NCBI RefSeq assembly: GCF_000021325.1
Contig: NC_011365.1
Coordinates: 1,862,001 to 1,926,000, forward strand
Reading direction: 5' to 3'
Source: Gluconacetobacter diazotrophicus PA1 5
GTDB lineage: Bacteria > Pseudomonadota > Alphaproteobacteria > Acetobacterales > Acetobacteraceae
Length of the DNA stretch: 64,000 bases
Shown here: positions 55,966-64,000 of the stretch, piece after piece
Position numbering within the stretch: the first letter of the stretch is position 1
Layout of the letters: each line of letters begins with the position of its first letter
Position numbers and translations under genes: made by a program
Notes under the pieces: model-generated
The model's input: only the letters and a program-made list of their open reading frames with translations
What the model was told of the DNA's origin: nothing
Databases searched by the model: none

Positions 55966-55992
55966 ATGGCATATAATGGCATAAACTGCCAT
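55966..55992. promoter_or_regulatory. parDE operator
   Basis: ATGGCAT half-site (55966-55972) followed by the palindrome ATGGCA-TAAAC-TGCCAT (55976-55992), 24 bp before the parD start. Repeated half-sites are typical for ribbon-helix-helix autorepression. Confidence 0.55.
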
Positions 55993-56038
55993 TTGAGTCT
56001 TCAGAGAGTCCTCCATCTCACGGTCTCGTCCAAATAGA

Positions 56039-56902
56039 TTACCCGGCATGGTGCGTGAGCCATCTTTCGAGAACCTCCATGCTTTCCGTCATCTGCGCGC
56101 TCCTGGGCCGGATCAGCCCGTAGGATGTCCCATCGGCATCGAACCCGACCGGCGCCAGCAGCCGCCCGCTCGCGATATCGTCCGCCGCGATGATCCGGGG
56201 CGACAGGGCGATGCCCAGGCCACTGGCGGCAGCTTCCAGCATCATGAAATGATGGTCGTATAAACGGACGTCGCGCGGTACGGGAACGTCGGGCCGGGAC
56301 GTCAACCAGTTCTTCCACGCCTCGGGCCGGGTCCGGGATCCAAGCGCCAGATAGTCTCCGCCCGCTAACTGCGCCGCCATGTCGGGCCGCACCACCGGCC
56401 CGACCGTTTCCGGCACGAGCGTGGTGACGGCCCAATCGGGATCGAGCGGGAAATCGAGGCGCCGGATCGCCAGCGTAATCCGTTCCCTCGCGAAATCCAG
56501 CGCCCCGCCACCAGTGGACAGATGCACATCGATGCCGGGATGCCGATCCTGGAAGTCCGATAGGCGGGGAATCAGCCAGCGCATCGCCAGCGACCGCTCG
56601 CAGGACAGCACGATCGGCGGCGTGGCGGCGGACGACCTGATCTCGACCAGCGTTGCCGCGATCCCGCCCAGCGCGTCGGTCGCCGCTCGTGCAAGCCGCG
56701 CGCCATCCCGGGTCGGCCGCACGCCGCGCCCGTCCGGTTCCAGCAATGTCAGGTTCAATTCGGCGGCCAGCTTGGACACCCGGCGGCTGACCGCCCCATG
56801 CGTCAGGGCCAGTTCCACAGCAGCCGCCCGCACCGAGCCCAGGCGGACCACCGCCGCGAAGGCGCGCAGATCGTCCAACGACGGGATATCGGATCGCTTC
56901 AT
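56039..56902 (-). CDS. LysR-family regulator, GcvA-like
   Basis: 287 residues: DIPSLDDLRAFAAVVRLGSVRAAAVELALTHGAVSRRVSKLAAELNLTLLEPDGRGVRPTRDG. The effector domain ends GLIRPRSAQMTESMEVLERWLTHH. Divergent from pdxA2 with 75 bp between starts, so it probably controls the pdxA2 operon. Confidence 0.85.
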   Translation of the reverse strand: MKRSDIPSLDDLRAFAAVVRLGSVRAAAVELALTHGAVSRRVSKLAAELNLTLLEPDGRGVRPTRDGARLARAATDALGGIAATLVEIRSSAATPPIVLSCERSLAMRWLIPRLSDFQDRHPGIDVHLSTGGGALDFARERITLAIRRLDFPLDPDWAVTTLVPETVGPVVRPDMAAQLAGGDYLALGSRTRPEAWKNWLTSRPDVPVPRDVRLYDHHFMMLEAAASGLGIALSPRIIAADDIASGRLLAPVGFDADGTSYGLIRPRSAQMTESMEVLERWLTHHAG

Positions 56903-57581
56903 TGGTCAGTTTTTATCACCAAAATAGGTCAGTTCATATCGATTTTCCTCCGGCACCGTTCCGCTATTCTCACCATCATGACCGCACCATCCTCCTGCCA
57001 CACCCGGCCGCTGGCCATCACGATGGGCGATCCCGCCGGGATCGGGCCGGAAATCGTGGCCCGGATGTTCCTGCGGCGACCGGCGCAACGGCGGTGGATC
57101 GTCGTCGGCGATCCGCTGGTGATGCGCCACGCACTGGCCGCACTTGATCCGGCGGCGCGCGTGCGCCGGATCCCAACATCGGCGGAAGCCCGGTTCGATG
57201 ACGGGGAGCTGAATGTCCTGGTGTCATCAGAAGGCGTTTCCCTGCCGCCCATAGGCCGGATCAGCGCCGAAAGCGGCCGCGCCGCCTATGCGGCAATCAT
57301 TGCCGCCATCCGGCTGGCAAAAACCGGTGCCGTCCGGGGCATCGTCACCGCGCCGATCCACAAGGAAGCCCTCGCCGCCGCCGGCCTGCGTTACCCCGGC
57401 CACACCGAAATCCTCGCCGAGCAGGCCGGTGGCGCAGGTGTCGCCATGATGCTGGCGAATGAGGACATCCGCGTCGTGCTGGTGACCACCCATTGCTCGC
57501 TGCGGGATGCGATCCGACGCGCCGATCAATCCGCGCAGATGGCGGCGATCCGCCTCGCCCACGCGGGCGCGCGGGCACTAG

Positions 57582-58992
57582 CACTACAGTTGCGTTTTTC
57601 TGAGAGTTCTGAATCTATGGGTAACCATGATTCTGAACGAGATGAATAGCGCAGCTTCGGTCGAGGATGTTCTGGCTCTGACGCTGGAGGCGCTGCGGGA
57701 CGCCAAGGAGCGAATGCGCCCGGTATTCGGCCAGGAGCGGGTGGCGGCATCGGCAGGCCGGTTTCTGGAAACACTACTGGGCAACGAGCCGCGCAAGACC
57801 GGCTGGATGCGGGCTGAAGCTGCGGGCGATCCGGGGCCATGGCGACAGCAGGCCCTGCTTGGACGCGGGCATTGGGACGCCGATGCATTGCGGGACGTCG
57901 TGCGCGATCATGTTGTCGAGCATCTGGGGGATGCCGACGCGGTACTGGTGGTCGACGAGACTGGTTTCCTCAAGAAGGGCTCTGCATCATGCGGAGTGGG
58001 ACGGCAATATACCGGGTCTGCCGGCAAGATCACGAATTGCCAGATTGGCGTGTTCGCAGCCTATGTCTCTGACAAGGGGCATGCTTTTCTCGACCGGGCT
58101 TTGTATCTGCCGAAAGCCTGGACTGAAAAGCCTGAGCGGTTGGCGGCGGCCCATGTGCCGGGCGATGTCACGTTTGCCAGCAAACCGTCCCTGGCCACCG
58201 CGATGATCGGCCGGGCGCTTGCGGCCGATGTGCCGTTCCGGTGGGTGGCTGGCGACAGCGTCTATGGCGTCGGTGAACTGGAAATGGCTTTGCGCCGCGC
58301 AGGCAAAGGCTTCGTCCTTGGCGTCAACGCCAATCACTGGTTCCATTCCTGGCGTCCGGACATCCACTGGTCCGGCGAGGCGCGCGAAATCATCAAGACC
58401 CTGCCGGACGAGACCTGGGTCCGCTGTTCCGCCGGACGCGGCACCAAGGGCGAACGACTGTATGACTGGCTGTATTGCCCGATGGCCGATCTCGAGGCCT
58501 CCGAATATTCAGGTATCTCAACCGGGATATGGACCCGTGGGCTGCTGGTCCGGCGTAATCCCTCCGATGGCGATCTGGCATATTTCACGACCTGGTGCCC
58601 TCAGGGAACACCGCTTGAGATCTTGGTGCGTGTCGAGGGCACGCGCTGGCGAATCGAGGAAGGGTTCGAGACCGCCAAGAACGAATTCGGACTCGACCAT
58701 AATGAAACCCGTTCCTGGCATGGCTGGCACCGTCACGTCTCGTTGGTCATGCTGGCTTACGCCATGATGGCCGCTGTGCGGTCCCAGGCCAACGCCATGG
58801 CGCTCAAAAAAAGCCAGTTGCACAAACGCGGCCGCTCATCCGCTGGTCAATCCAGGAAATCCGCCGCCTCGCCGTGAAAATTACCCGAAGCCGCGCCTCC
58901 ATCGAGCATATCCTCCGATGGTCGTTCTTTCGACGTGCTCATCAGGCCGCAGCATACCTCTCGCGCCTCAGGGCAAAAACGCAACTGTAGTG
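57582..58992 (+). mobile_element. IS701-family element, copy B (1411 bp)
   Basis: CACTACAGTTGCG / CGCAACTGTAGTG ends, flanked by CTAG on both sides (57578-57581 and 58993-58996), matching the YTAR target of IS701. Inside pdxA2. Confidence 0.9.
57627..58877 (+). CDS. IS701-family transposase, copy B
   Basis: 416 residues, identical to the product of copy A at 47799-49049. Confidence 0.9.
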   Translation: MILNEMNSAASVEDVLALTLEALRDAKERMRPVFGQERVAASAGRFLETLLGNEPRKTGWMRAEAAGDPGPWRQQALLGRGHWDADALRDVVRDHVVEHLGDADAVLVVDETGFLKKGSASCGVGRQYTGSAGKITNCQIGVFAAYVSDKGHAFLDRALYLPKAWTEKPERLAAAHVPGDVTFASKPSLATAMIGRALAADVPFRWVAGDSVYGVGELEMALRRAGKGFVLGVNANHWFHSWRPDIHWSGEAREIIKTLPDETWVRCSAGRGTKGERLYDWLYCPMADLEASEYSGISTGIWTRGLLVRRNPSDGDLAYFTTWCPQGTPLEILVRVEGTRWRIEEGFETAKNEFGLDHNETRSWHGWHRHVSLVMLAYAMMAAVRSQANAMALKKSQLHKRGRSSAGQSRKSAASP

Positions 58993-59393
58993 CTAGGCAT
59001 CGAACGTCCGCGCGTAGCCGTGGCGGGTCTCAACCCCCATGCCGGGGAAGGCGGCCTGTTCGGCGGCGAGGAAGCCCTTATCATCGCGCCCGCCATCGCT
59101 CAGGCCCGGCGGGAGGGCATCGATGCATCCGGCCCCTGGCCCGGCGACACGGTGTTCATGCAGGCGCGCGAGAGGCGCTTCGACGTCGTGGTGGCGCAGT
59201 ACCATGATCAGGGGCTGATCCCGGTGAAATATATGGGCCTGGCGCAGGGCGTGAACATCACGCTCGGCCTGCCCTTCGTGCGCACCAGTCCCGACCACGG
59301 TACCGCCTTCGATATCGCGGGACGCGGCGTCGCCGATCCGTCCAGCCTGGAGACGGCATTCGATTACGCCCTTCGCCTCACCGGAGCCGCGAC

Positions 59394-60074
59394 ATGATCC
59401 GACCCGATTTCATTTTCATGCTGACCCGCAACGACCGGACGGTGGAGAATGCGGCCGATCTGGTCGAAACCGCCCGAACCGCGGGGGTCCGCCATATCGG
59501 GTTCAAGGATATCGGCCTGCCGTTTCCGGCCCTCCAGGCGCTGGCGGCCACGATCCGGCAGGCCGGGGCGAAGATTTATCTGGAAGTCGTCTCGCTCGAT
59601 CGCGAGAGCGAGCTGCGCTCGGTGCGGGCCGGCATCGCACTGGGTGTCGATTATCTGCTGGGCGGGACGCATGTCGATGACGTGTTGCCGCTGCTGGACG
59701 GCACGACGATCCGCTATTACCCCTTTCCCGGCCGAATCAGCGGTCATCCCAGCATCCTTGAGGGAACCGAAGCCGAAATCGTGCGCAGCGCCGTCGATCT
59801 TGCCTCTCGGCCCGGCGTGCATGGACTGGATCTGCTGGCCTATCGGTTCGCTGGGGACGTGCCGAACCTGATGCGACGGGTCTGCGAAGCCGTGGCGGAC
59901 AAGCCCGTCATCGTCGCCGGCTCGCTCGACCGGACGGAACGGATTCGGGCCGCCGCGTCGGCAGGGGCCGCCGGTTTCACGGTCGGCACGGCGCTGCTCG
60001 ACGGCGCGTTTCCGGCGCCGCCGGATCTTTCGGACCAGATCGCCCATGCCCAGACTATCCTGTCCCAGATCTGA
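59394..60074 (+). CDS. TIM-barrel protein of the pdxA2 operon
   Basis: 226 residues. [37 protein letters not shown] and the late [16 protein letters not shown] (phosphate-binding loop like that of HisA/indole-glycerol enzymes) indicate a beta/alpha barrel acting on a phosphorylated substrate. I cannot name the reaction. The start is fused to the pdxA2 stop by ATGA, so it should act on the product of PdxA2 or an isomer. IS701 upstream may be polar on it. Confidence 0.65.
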   Translation: MIRPDFIFMLTRNDRTVENAADLVETARTAGVRHIGFKDIGLPFPALQALAATIRQAGAKIYLEVVSLDRESELRSVRAGIALGVDYLLGGTHVDDVLPLLDGTTIRYYPFPGRISGHPSILEGTEAEIVRSAVDLASRPGVHGLDLLAYRFAGDVPNLMRRVCEAVADKPVIVAGSLDRTERIRAAASAGAAGFTVGTALLDGAFPAPPDLSDQIAHAQTILSQI

Positions 60075-60088
60075 TGGAGAACCTTCTG

Positions 60089-60451
60089 ATGGAAAAGATA
60101 AACCTGGCGCAGGCCTTTGCGACATTTTCCGATTACTGGAGCCCCCGCGTGGCGGGTGAGATCAACACCTCCCAAATCAAGCTAGCAAAATTCAAGGGCA
60201 CGTTCGACTGGCACCATCACGAGCATGAGGATGAATTGTTCCTGGTCGTCTCCGGGATCTTGCGCATGCATTTCCGGGATCGCGACATCGACATCGAAGC
60301 CGGCGAATTCATCATCGTGCCACATGGGGTGGAGCATTGCCCCGAGGCCCTCGGCGATGAATGCCATGTTGTCCTCCTGGAGCCGAACACGACCCTCAAC
60401 ACGGGTAATGTGACCAACGACCGGACTGTGCCCACGCTATCCCGGATATAG
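60089..60451 (+). CDS. Small cupin protein
   Basis: 120 residues from the second ATG (GGAGA nine bases upstream; the first ATG overlaps the preceding stop). Single cupin: FDWHHHEHEDELFLVVSGILRMHF (metal-binding histidines and glutamate) and GEFIIVPHGVEHCPEA. Probably a sugar-acid isomerase or a mutarotase-like accessory of the operon; not provable from sequence. Confidence 0.75.
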   Translation: MEKINLAQAFATFSDYWSPRVAGEINTSQIKLAKFKGTFDWHHHEHEDELFLVVSGILRMHFRDRDIDIEAGEFIIVPHGVEHCPEALGDECHVVLLEPNTTLNTGNVTNDRTVPTLSRI

Positions 60452-60509
60452 CTGGGAAAGGGGCGGTCAGTAGTGTTCGGCCATCTTCGCGCATGCCCAA
60501 TGCGACGAC

Positions 60510-62264
60510 CTACAATCCGAGTCCACGCTTGCGGCCGAGATTCCAGTCGACACTGCCTCCCGGCGACATCGTGCCGCTAACATGGCGGCCGAGCTTCTGC
60601 TCCAGCGCCGGACGCCACGGCACGAGCTGGAAGCCCAGCCCGTCATCGACCATCGCGAAGCGGCCGGAGGACAGATCGACCCGCTGGCGATAGACCCCCG
60701 AGACGATCTCGCCCTCCCGCGCGGGCCGGTGCTCCAGCCCGGTCTGCGCCGCCAATCTGGCAACCGCCTGATCAAGATCGCGCTGACGCAGGGTGCCGAT
60801 CAGATCAGGTGCGAACACCACCCGTTCGCCCTGCCGCCGGGCCAGCCCCTCGGACGCCAGATGGTCGATCCGCCGCGCCATCGCCGCGCGGACCTCCGCG
60901 CCGAAGCCCGCATTGGCCAGTGCCGGCTCTTTTGCGAGTAACTGGCGATCTAGCCAGGTTGCACCGGGTGCCGTCACCTGCTCGGCCAGCGTGAAGTCCG
61001 AGCGCGTCGCCAGTGACAGGCACTGCGTGCCTTTGGCATCCTCCCAACTCCGGGTCTCGACAATCGCACCGGTCCTGGCATCGCCGGTCAACTCCAGATC
61101 GGGGAAGCGGACATGATGCGTCCGCCCGTCGGTGCCGGCTATGACCACGTAGCCGGAGCCTTTCAGTTCGTCATCCAGCCCGCGCTCGACCAGCCGGCCA
61201 ATGACGGGATCGGCCAGCGTCTCGCCGTGGATCGCGAAACCCGCGACATCGGGTTCCACCCCGCCGCCGACCATCGCGCGGTGCATGGTCTTGATGATGT
61301 CGCCCCGGATGGAAAGATCGCGCAGCGTCACCTCCAGCCCCGGCTTGAGAGCCCAGCGCGCTACCCCGACTCGTTCGGCCAGGCCAAGCCCTTCCAGCTT
61401 GGTCGCCCGGCCAACCAGCAGGCGCCGCAGTTGCGGGTCTTCGGCACCCGCGCCCGGCCGCAGATCGACGATGCCGCCCCCTTGGTCGCTGATGTCCTGC
61501 AGCGCGCGATCGAGGCTGGTCCAGCGGTCGGCGCCGATCTCCCTCTCCAGGGCGGTGCGGATGTCCTGTTCGCTGCGCGGGCCCAGCTCCAGCGTCACCC
61601 GTTCGGCGGCGCGGTTGTGCATGCCCTGACTTATATAAGCGCGGCTGATCACCAGATCCTTGCCGTCATCGGCCACGCCGCGCACCAGGATGTGGACATG
61701 CGGGTTGTCGGTGTTCCAGTGGTCGACCCCGACCCAGTCCAGCTTGGTGCCCAGGTCGCGCTCCATGTCCTGCATCAGTTCACGCGCGAAACCCCGCAGA
61801 TCCTCCATCCGCGCCGCGTCCTCGGGCGAGACGATGAAGCGGAAATGATGCCGGTCGTCGGAGCAGCGCTCCGCGAAGGCCTTGCTGTCCGCTTCGTCGG
61901 AACCGGCATCGAACAGATGGGCCCTGGCGCCGTCGCGGGTCACGCCCTCGCGCCTGAGATAGGCGATGTGCCGGGCGAGCGGCGCCGACCGGAAGCGCGT
62001 GCCCTGCTGACGAACAACGCGCGCCTTGACCACGACCCGACGGGCGTTGCCGCGCAGCCGCATGGATAGTGCTGCACGTCGGCCCCGCCCGAAACGGGAA
62101 CCACCGCCGCCTCCCCTGCCCTTCGCGCCGAACCGGGTGCCGGTATGACCGGCCCTTTTCGCGGCACGCATGACCTCACCGACGAAGGACTTCGGTCGCG
62201 CGCCCTGGTTGCCATGCTGGATGCGTCCGGGCCGGACAGTCAGGCTGTCATCGCGCGTCGCCAT
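60510..62264 (-). CDS. VirD2-like relaxase/mobilization nuclease (DUF3363)
   Basis: 584 residues from the ATG eight bases after GGAGAG. A basic Gly/Arg-rich N-terminus (GRGGGGGSRFGRGRR) precedes the nuclease domain, where H182, H189 and H191 (VDHWNTDNPHVHILVRG) form the metal-binding motif; candidate tyrosines include Y102. The C-terminal DUF3363 part aligns with the fragment at 4863-5389. It nicks oriT and pilots the strand to TraG. It appears complete and reads away from the candidate oriT. Confidence 0.9.
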   Translation of the reverse strand: MATRDDSLTVRPGRIQHGNQGARPKSFVGEVMRAAKRAGHTGTRFGAKGRGGGGGSRFGRGRRAALSMRLRGNARRVVVKARVVRQQGTRFRSAPLARHIAYLRREGVTRDGARAHLFDAGSDEADSKAFAERCSDDRHHFRFIVSPEDAARMEDLRGFARELMQDMERDLGTKLDWVGVDHWNTDNPHVHILVRGVADDGKDLVISRAYISQGMHNRAAERVTLELGPRSEQDIRTALEREIGADRWTSLDRALQDISDQGGGIVDLRPGAGAEDPQLRRLLVGRATKLEGLGLAERVGVARWALKPGLEVTLRDLSIRGDIIKTMHRAMVGGGVEPDVAGFAIHGETLADPVIGRLVERGLDDELKGSGYVVIAGTDGRTHHVRFPDLELTGDARTGAIVETRSWEDAKGTQCLSLATRSDFTLAEQVTAPGATWLDRQLLAKEPALANAGFGAEVRAAMARRIDHLASEGLARRQGERVVFAPDLIGTLRQRDLDQAVARLAAQTGLEHRPAREGEIVSGVYRQRVDLSSGRFAMVDDGLGFQLVPWRPALEQKLGRHVSGTMSPGGSVDWNLGRKRGLGL

Positions 62265-62317
62265 GGCCCGCTCTCCGCTGCGATGTGCGCCTGACGGCGC
62301 CCGGATCGTTGAAAAGA

Positions 62318-62375
62318 TTAGGGAAATTGTCCGAAGAGCCGCAGGCGCTGCATCGTGAGAGGACAAATTCCCCAA
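62318..62375. repeat. Imperfect inverted repeat upstream of the relaxase, candidate oriT/operator
   Basis: TTAGGGAAATTGTCC (62318-62332) and GGACAAATTCCCCAA (62361-62375) pair with 13 of 15 matches around a 28-base centre, about 55 bp before the relaxase start. Relaxase genes commonly begin beside their oriT; a nick site cannot be identified by eye. Confidence 0.45.
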
Positions 62376-62828
62376 TCAAACCAACCACATGCGGCCCCGA
62401 ACGGGCGCTGCTTTTACCTTGCCCTCTTAATCGGGCGGGTTTTTTGGTCAAGTTTTTCATTCTTCGTTTTCCTTTAGCTTCCTTTCACGATCACAGTTCT
62501 GCTCCTGGACTGGCATCTCGGCCCTGACTGAGGGTTCGTGGCACGCCGTGCACTCTTCCGCGCTCAGCGACGACTGATATGCCGCCCCATCCGTGGATGG
62601 GCGGCCGGCCTTTCGTCGTGGCGCATTTTGCCATCGGATTCACGGGGCAGCATCACAGGCACTCGAGCGGAGTCCCACGAGGCGTTCACCTGCGCGTGCT
62701 CCAGGCAAGATATCGTGCTTCCCGTCGTCCTCGACTGCACCCTTCCCCATCCGCCTTGGCGGATCTCCCTGTTCAGAACGCCGCGGTCATCCCGACACGC
62801 GGCGGAACATTCCTTTGCAGCTGGACAC
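62376..62828. other. Noncoding stretch between relaxase and IS110
   Basis: No credible gene. It contains a stable hairpin at 62581-62605 (GCCGCCCCATCC / GGATGGGCGGC, one bulge). The right part may be the 3' noncoding end of the IS110 element; its edge cannot be placed because IS110 lacks inverted repeats. Confidence 0.4.
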
Positions 62829-63917
62829 TCACGCGAGCGCCCGCGGCAATTTGCGGTTCTTGCAAGCGATATGACGGGCCCGCTCTTCGGGATCGACGGC
62901 CGGACCGCCGTCATAGACCGTTCCGTCGAGCCACATGGCATGCATGATCACGGCCATCTTGCGCGCCACGGCGACCGCCGCCTTGCGATGGCAGGACCGT
63001 TTCGCCAGTTCCAGGCCCCAGGTCCGCAGCTTGTCGCGCCCCTTGAAACGCGTCAGCAGGACCGACGCCGCTTCATAGAGGGACCGCCGCACCTCCGGAT
63101 CGCCGGCCTTGCTGATGCGTCCCTGCACATCGATGCTGGTACCCGACTGCCAGCGCCGCGACGTCAGGCCGAAATACGCCGCGACGTCGCGCGAGCGCCG
63201 GAAGCGCGACGGATCGTCGATCGCCGTCATCACGCCAAGCGCGGTCACCGGCCCCACCCCCGGAATGGCCATGAACCGCCGGCACACCTCGTCACCCGCG
63301 ACGATCCGCACCACCAGCTTGTGCAGCCGGGTATATTCTTCCCAGAGCACGGCCTTCGCCCGCAGCATCGCCTCCATGAGATCGCGGGTCAGCGCGTCCT
63401 GCGCCACGGCCTCGCGAACGGCGGTGTCGAAGCGCGCCCGCGAGACCGTGCCCAGGCGGATACCGAACGCCTTGAGCGAATGGCGGATCGTATTCTCGAG
63501 ATCCATGAATTTGCGCTTGAGCGTGCTGCGCTGGGTCAGGATCAGACGCAGCCGATAGCTTGCTTCGCTCTTGATATGGGCCGTCCGGAACCAGCCGGTG
63601 CGCACGATATGCGCGATCCCCAGCGCGTCCGCCTTGTCGGTCTTGTTGCGCTGCGCCGACATCGCCGCCCGCACGTGTTTCGTCTCCAGGCAGACCGCCG
63701 GCAGGCCCAGCGCCAGCATCTCCGGATGCAGCCAGGGCGACAGGGAACCTGCCTCGTGACCCATACGGCGCAGGCGCGGCAGGAACGGCTTCACGGCATC
63801 CCTGAGCGCAGCCGGGTCCGTGGCCACCGTCGTTTCCAGATGCACGGTGCCCTGCTCGTCCACCACACAGACCGCCGTTTCGTCGATCGACACATCGAGA
63901 CCGCAAAAGAATTCCAT
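62829..63917 (-). CDS. IS110-family transposase (DEDD)
   Basis: 362 residues from the ATG after GGGAGG. N-terminal RuvC-like domain (FFCGLDVSIDETAVCVVDEQG, TKHVRAAMSAQRNKTDKADALGIAHIVR) and C-terminal Tnp_20 domain (IPGVGPVTALGVMTAIDDPSRFRRSRDVAAYFGLT), with the conserved serine segment near GRISKAGDPEVRRSLYEAA. Elements of this family encode a bridge RNA in a noncoding end; its upstream side is mostly outside the window. Confidence 0.9.
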   Translation of the reverse strand: MEFFCGLDVSIDETAVCVVDEQGTVHLETTVATDPAALRDAVKPFLPRLRRMGHEAGSLSPWLHPEMLALGLPAVCLETKHVRAAMSAQRNKTDKADALGIAHIVRTGWFRTAHIKSEASYRLRLILTQRSTLKRKFMDLENTIRHSLKAFGIRLGTVSRARFDTAVREAVAQDALTRDLMEAMLRAKAVLWEEYTRLHKLVVRIVAGDEVCRRFMAIPGVGPVTALGVMTAIDDPSRFRRSRDVAAYFGLTSRRWQSGTSIDVQGRISKAGDPEVRRSLYEAASVLLTRFKGRDKLRTWGLELAKRSCHRKAAVAVARKMAVIMHAMWLDGTVYDGGPAVDPEERARHIACKNRKLPRALA

Positions 63918-64000
63918 CGCACGCCTCCCGCGCTGCTGTTTCACCGCGGCAACTCTACCTTCTTTCCGGCCCGGGAGACCGCCAATCGACGACGACCGCT

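Larger units (their letters stand above)
56978..59397 (+). pseudogene. pdxA2: PdxA2-type 4-phospho-hydroxythreonate dehydrogenase, split by IS701
   Basis: Parts 56978-57581 and 58997-59397. Removing the IS and one CTAG gives an exact 334-residue frame ([12 protein letters not shown] at the junction). PITMGDPAGIGPEI-type start (LAITMGDPAGIGPEIVARM), and three metal-binding histidines in YPGHTEILAEQ, VTTHCSLRDA and [14 protein letters not shown]. PdxA2 proteins act in threonate/erythronate-type acid catabolism rather than vitamin B6 synthesis. The ATGA overlap with the next gene marks an operon. Confidence 0.85.

Noticed and set aside
62581-62605. Strong hairpin near the IS110 gene as terminator or bridge RNA
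   Set aside because: No U-tract on either side and no way to test pairing with flanks; mentioned only as a structure within the noncoding stretch.
62564-62941. 125-codon minus-strand open frame upstream of the relaxase region
   Set aside because: No domain, unusual composition, and it overlaps the IS110 transposase 3' end.
1-64000. CRISPR arrays, rRNA genes, phage structural genes or a replication origin
   Set aside because: I looked for regularly spaced short repeats, rRNA-like stretches, capsid/tail proteins and RepA/RepC-type genes with iterons, and saw none.

Overview
The window looks like an accessory replicon (plasmid, or an integrated conjugative remnant) of an acetic acid bacterium (Alphaproteobacteria, Acetobacteraceae). 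The grounds are the high-GC alphaproteobacterial genes, a 930-bp IS5/IS1031-type element with a TAA target duplication, and a VirD2-like relaxase, TraG coupling protein and ribbon-helix-helix (RHH) set of the kind carried by plasmids of this group. This assignment is an inference; there is no rRNA or taxonomic marker in the window.

Layout. 1-2.7 kb: acuR/acuI-like pair, a decayed MFS gene, an HD-domain hydrolase. 2.7-5.95 kb: truncated IS21, an IS481-type element, the 3' end of a broken relaxase and an RHH gene. 5.9-9.8 kb: LysR-controlled aldo/keto reductase and metallo-hydrolase genes. 10.1-11.1 kb: an Xre/RES toxin-antitoxin pair. 11.4-15.1 kb: an IS3 element between two truncated genes, then two glutathione S-transferases. 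15.2-19.6 kb: a SigF/NrsF extracytoplasmic stress regulon (msrB-msrA-sigF-nrsF, cytochrome b and a sulfite-oxidase-like protein, a Met-rich periplasmic protein) with three near-identical GTAACC-N16-CGAA promoters. 19.7-27.9 kb: nitroreductase, a broken FAH gene, a tripartite efflux operon with its LysR, and a GntR regulator. 28-38.7 kb: redox and detoxification genes with LysR and ArsR regulators and two MFS exporters. 38.8-52.7 kb: nested insertion sequences around and inside a three-gene ABC-three-component (SMEK / middle component / DUF2326 ATPase) conflict system. 52.8-56 kb: RHH, traG and parDE. 56-60.5 kb: a LysR plus pdxA2-TIM barrel-cupin operon with pdxA2 split by IS701. 60.5-64 kb: relaxase, candidate oriT region and an IS110 transposase.

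How it works together. Most cargo is stress-facing: methionine sulfoxide and sulfite chemistry, glutathione transferases, quinone/nitro reductases and multidrug efflux, each next to its own regulator. About a quarter of the window is insertion sequence: IS630 x4 plus a remnant of a second type, IS21 x2, IS481-type x2, IS3 x2, IS701 x2, IS5 x1 and IS110 x1. Removing several of these elements together with one copy of the target duplication restores exact reading frames in five genes (SMEK gene, DUF2326 ATPase, pdxA2, istA, arsR), so those insertions appear recent. Mobility functions are incomplete: no trb or replication genes are visible here.
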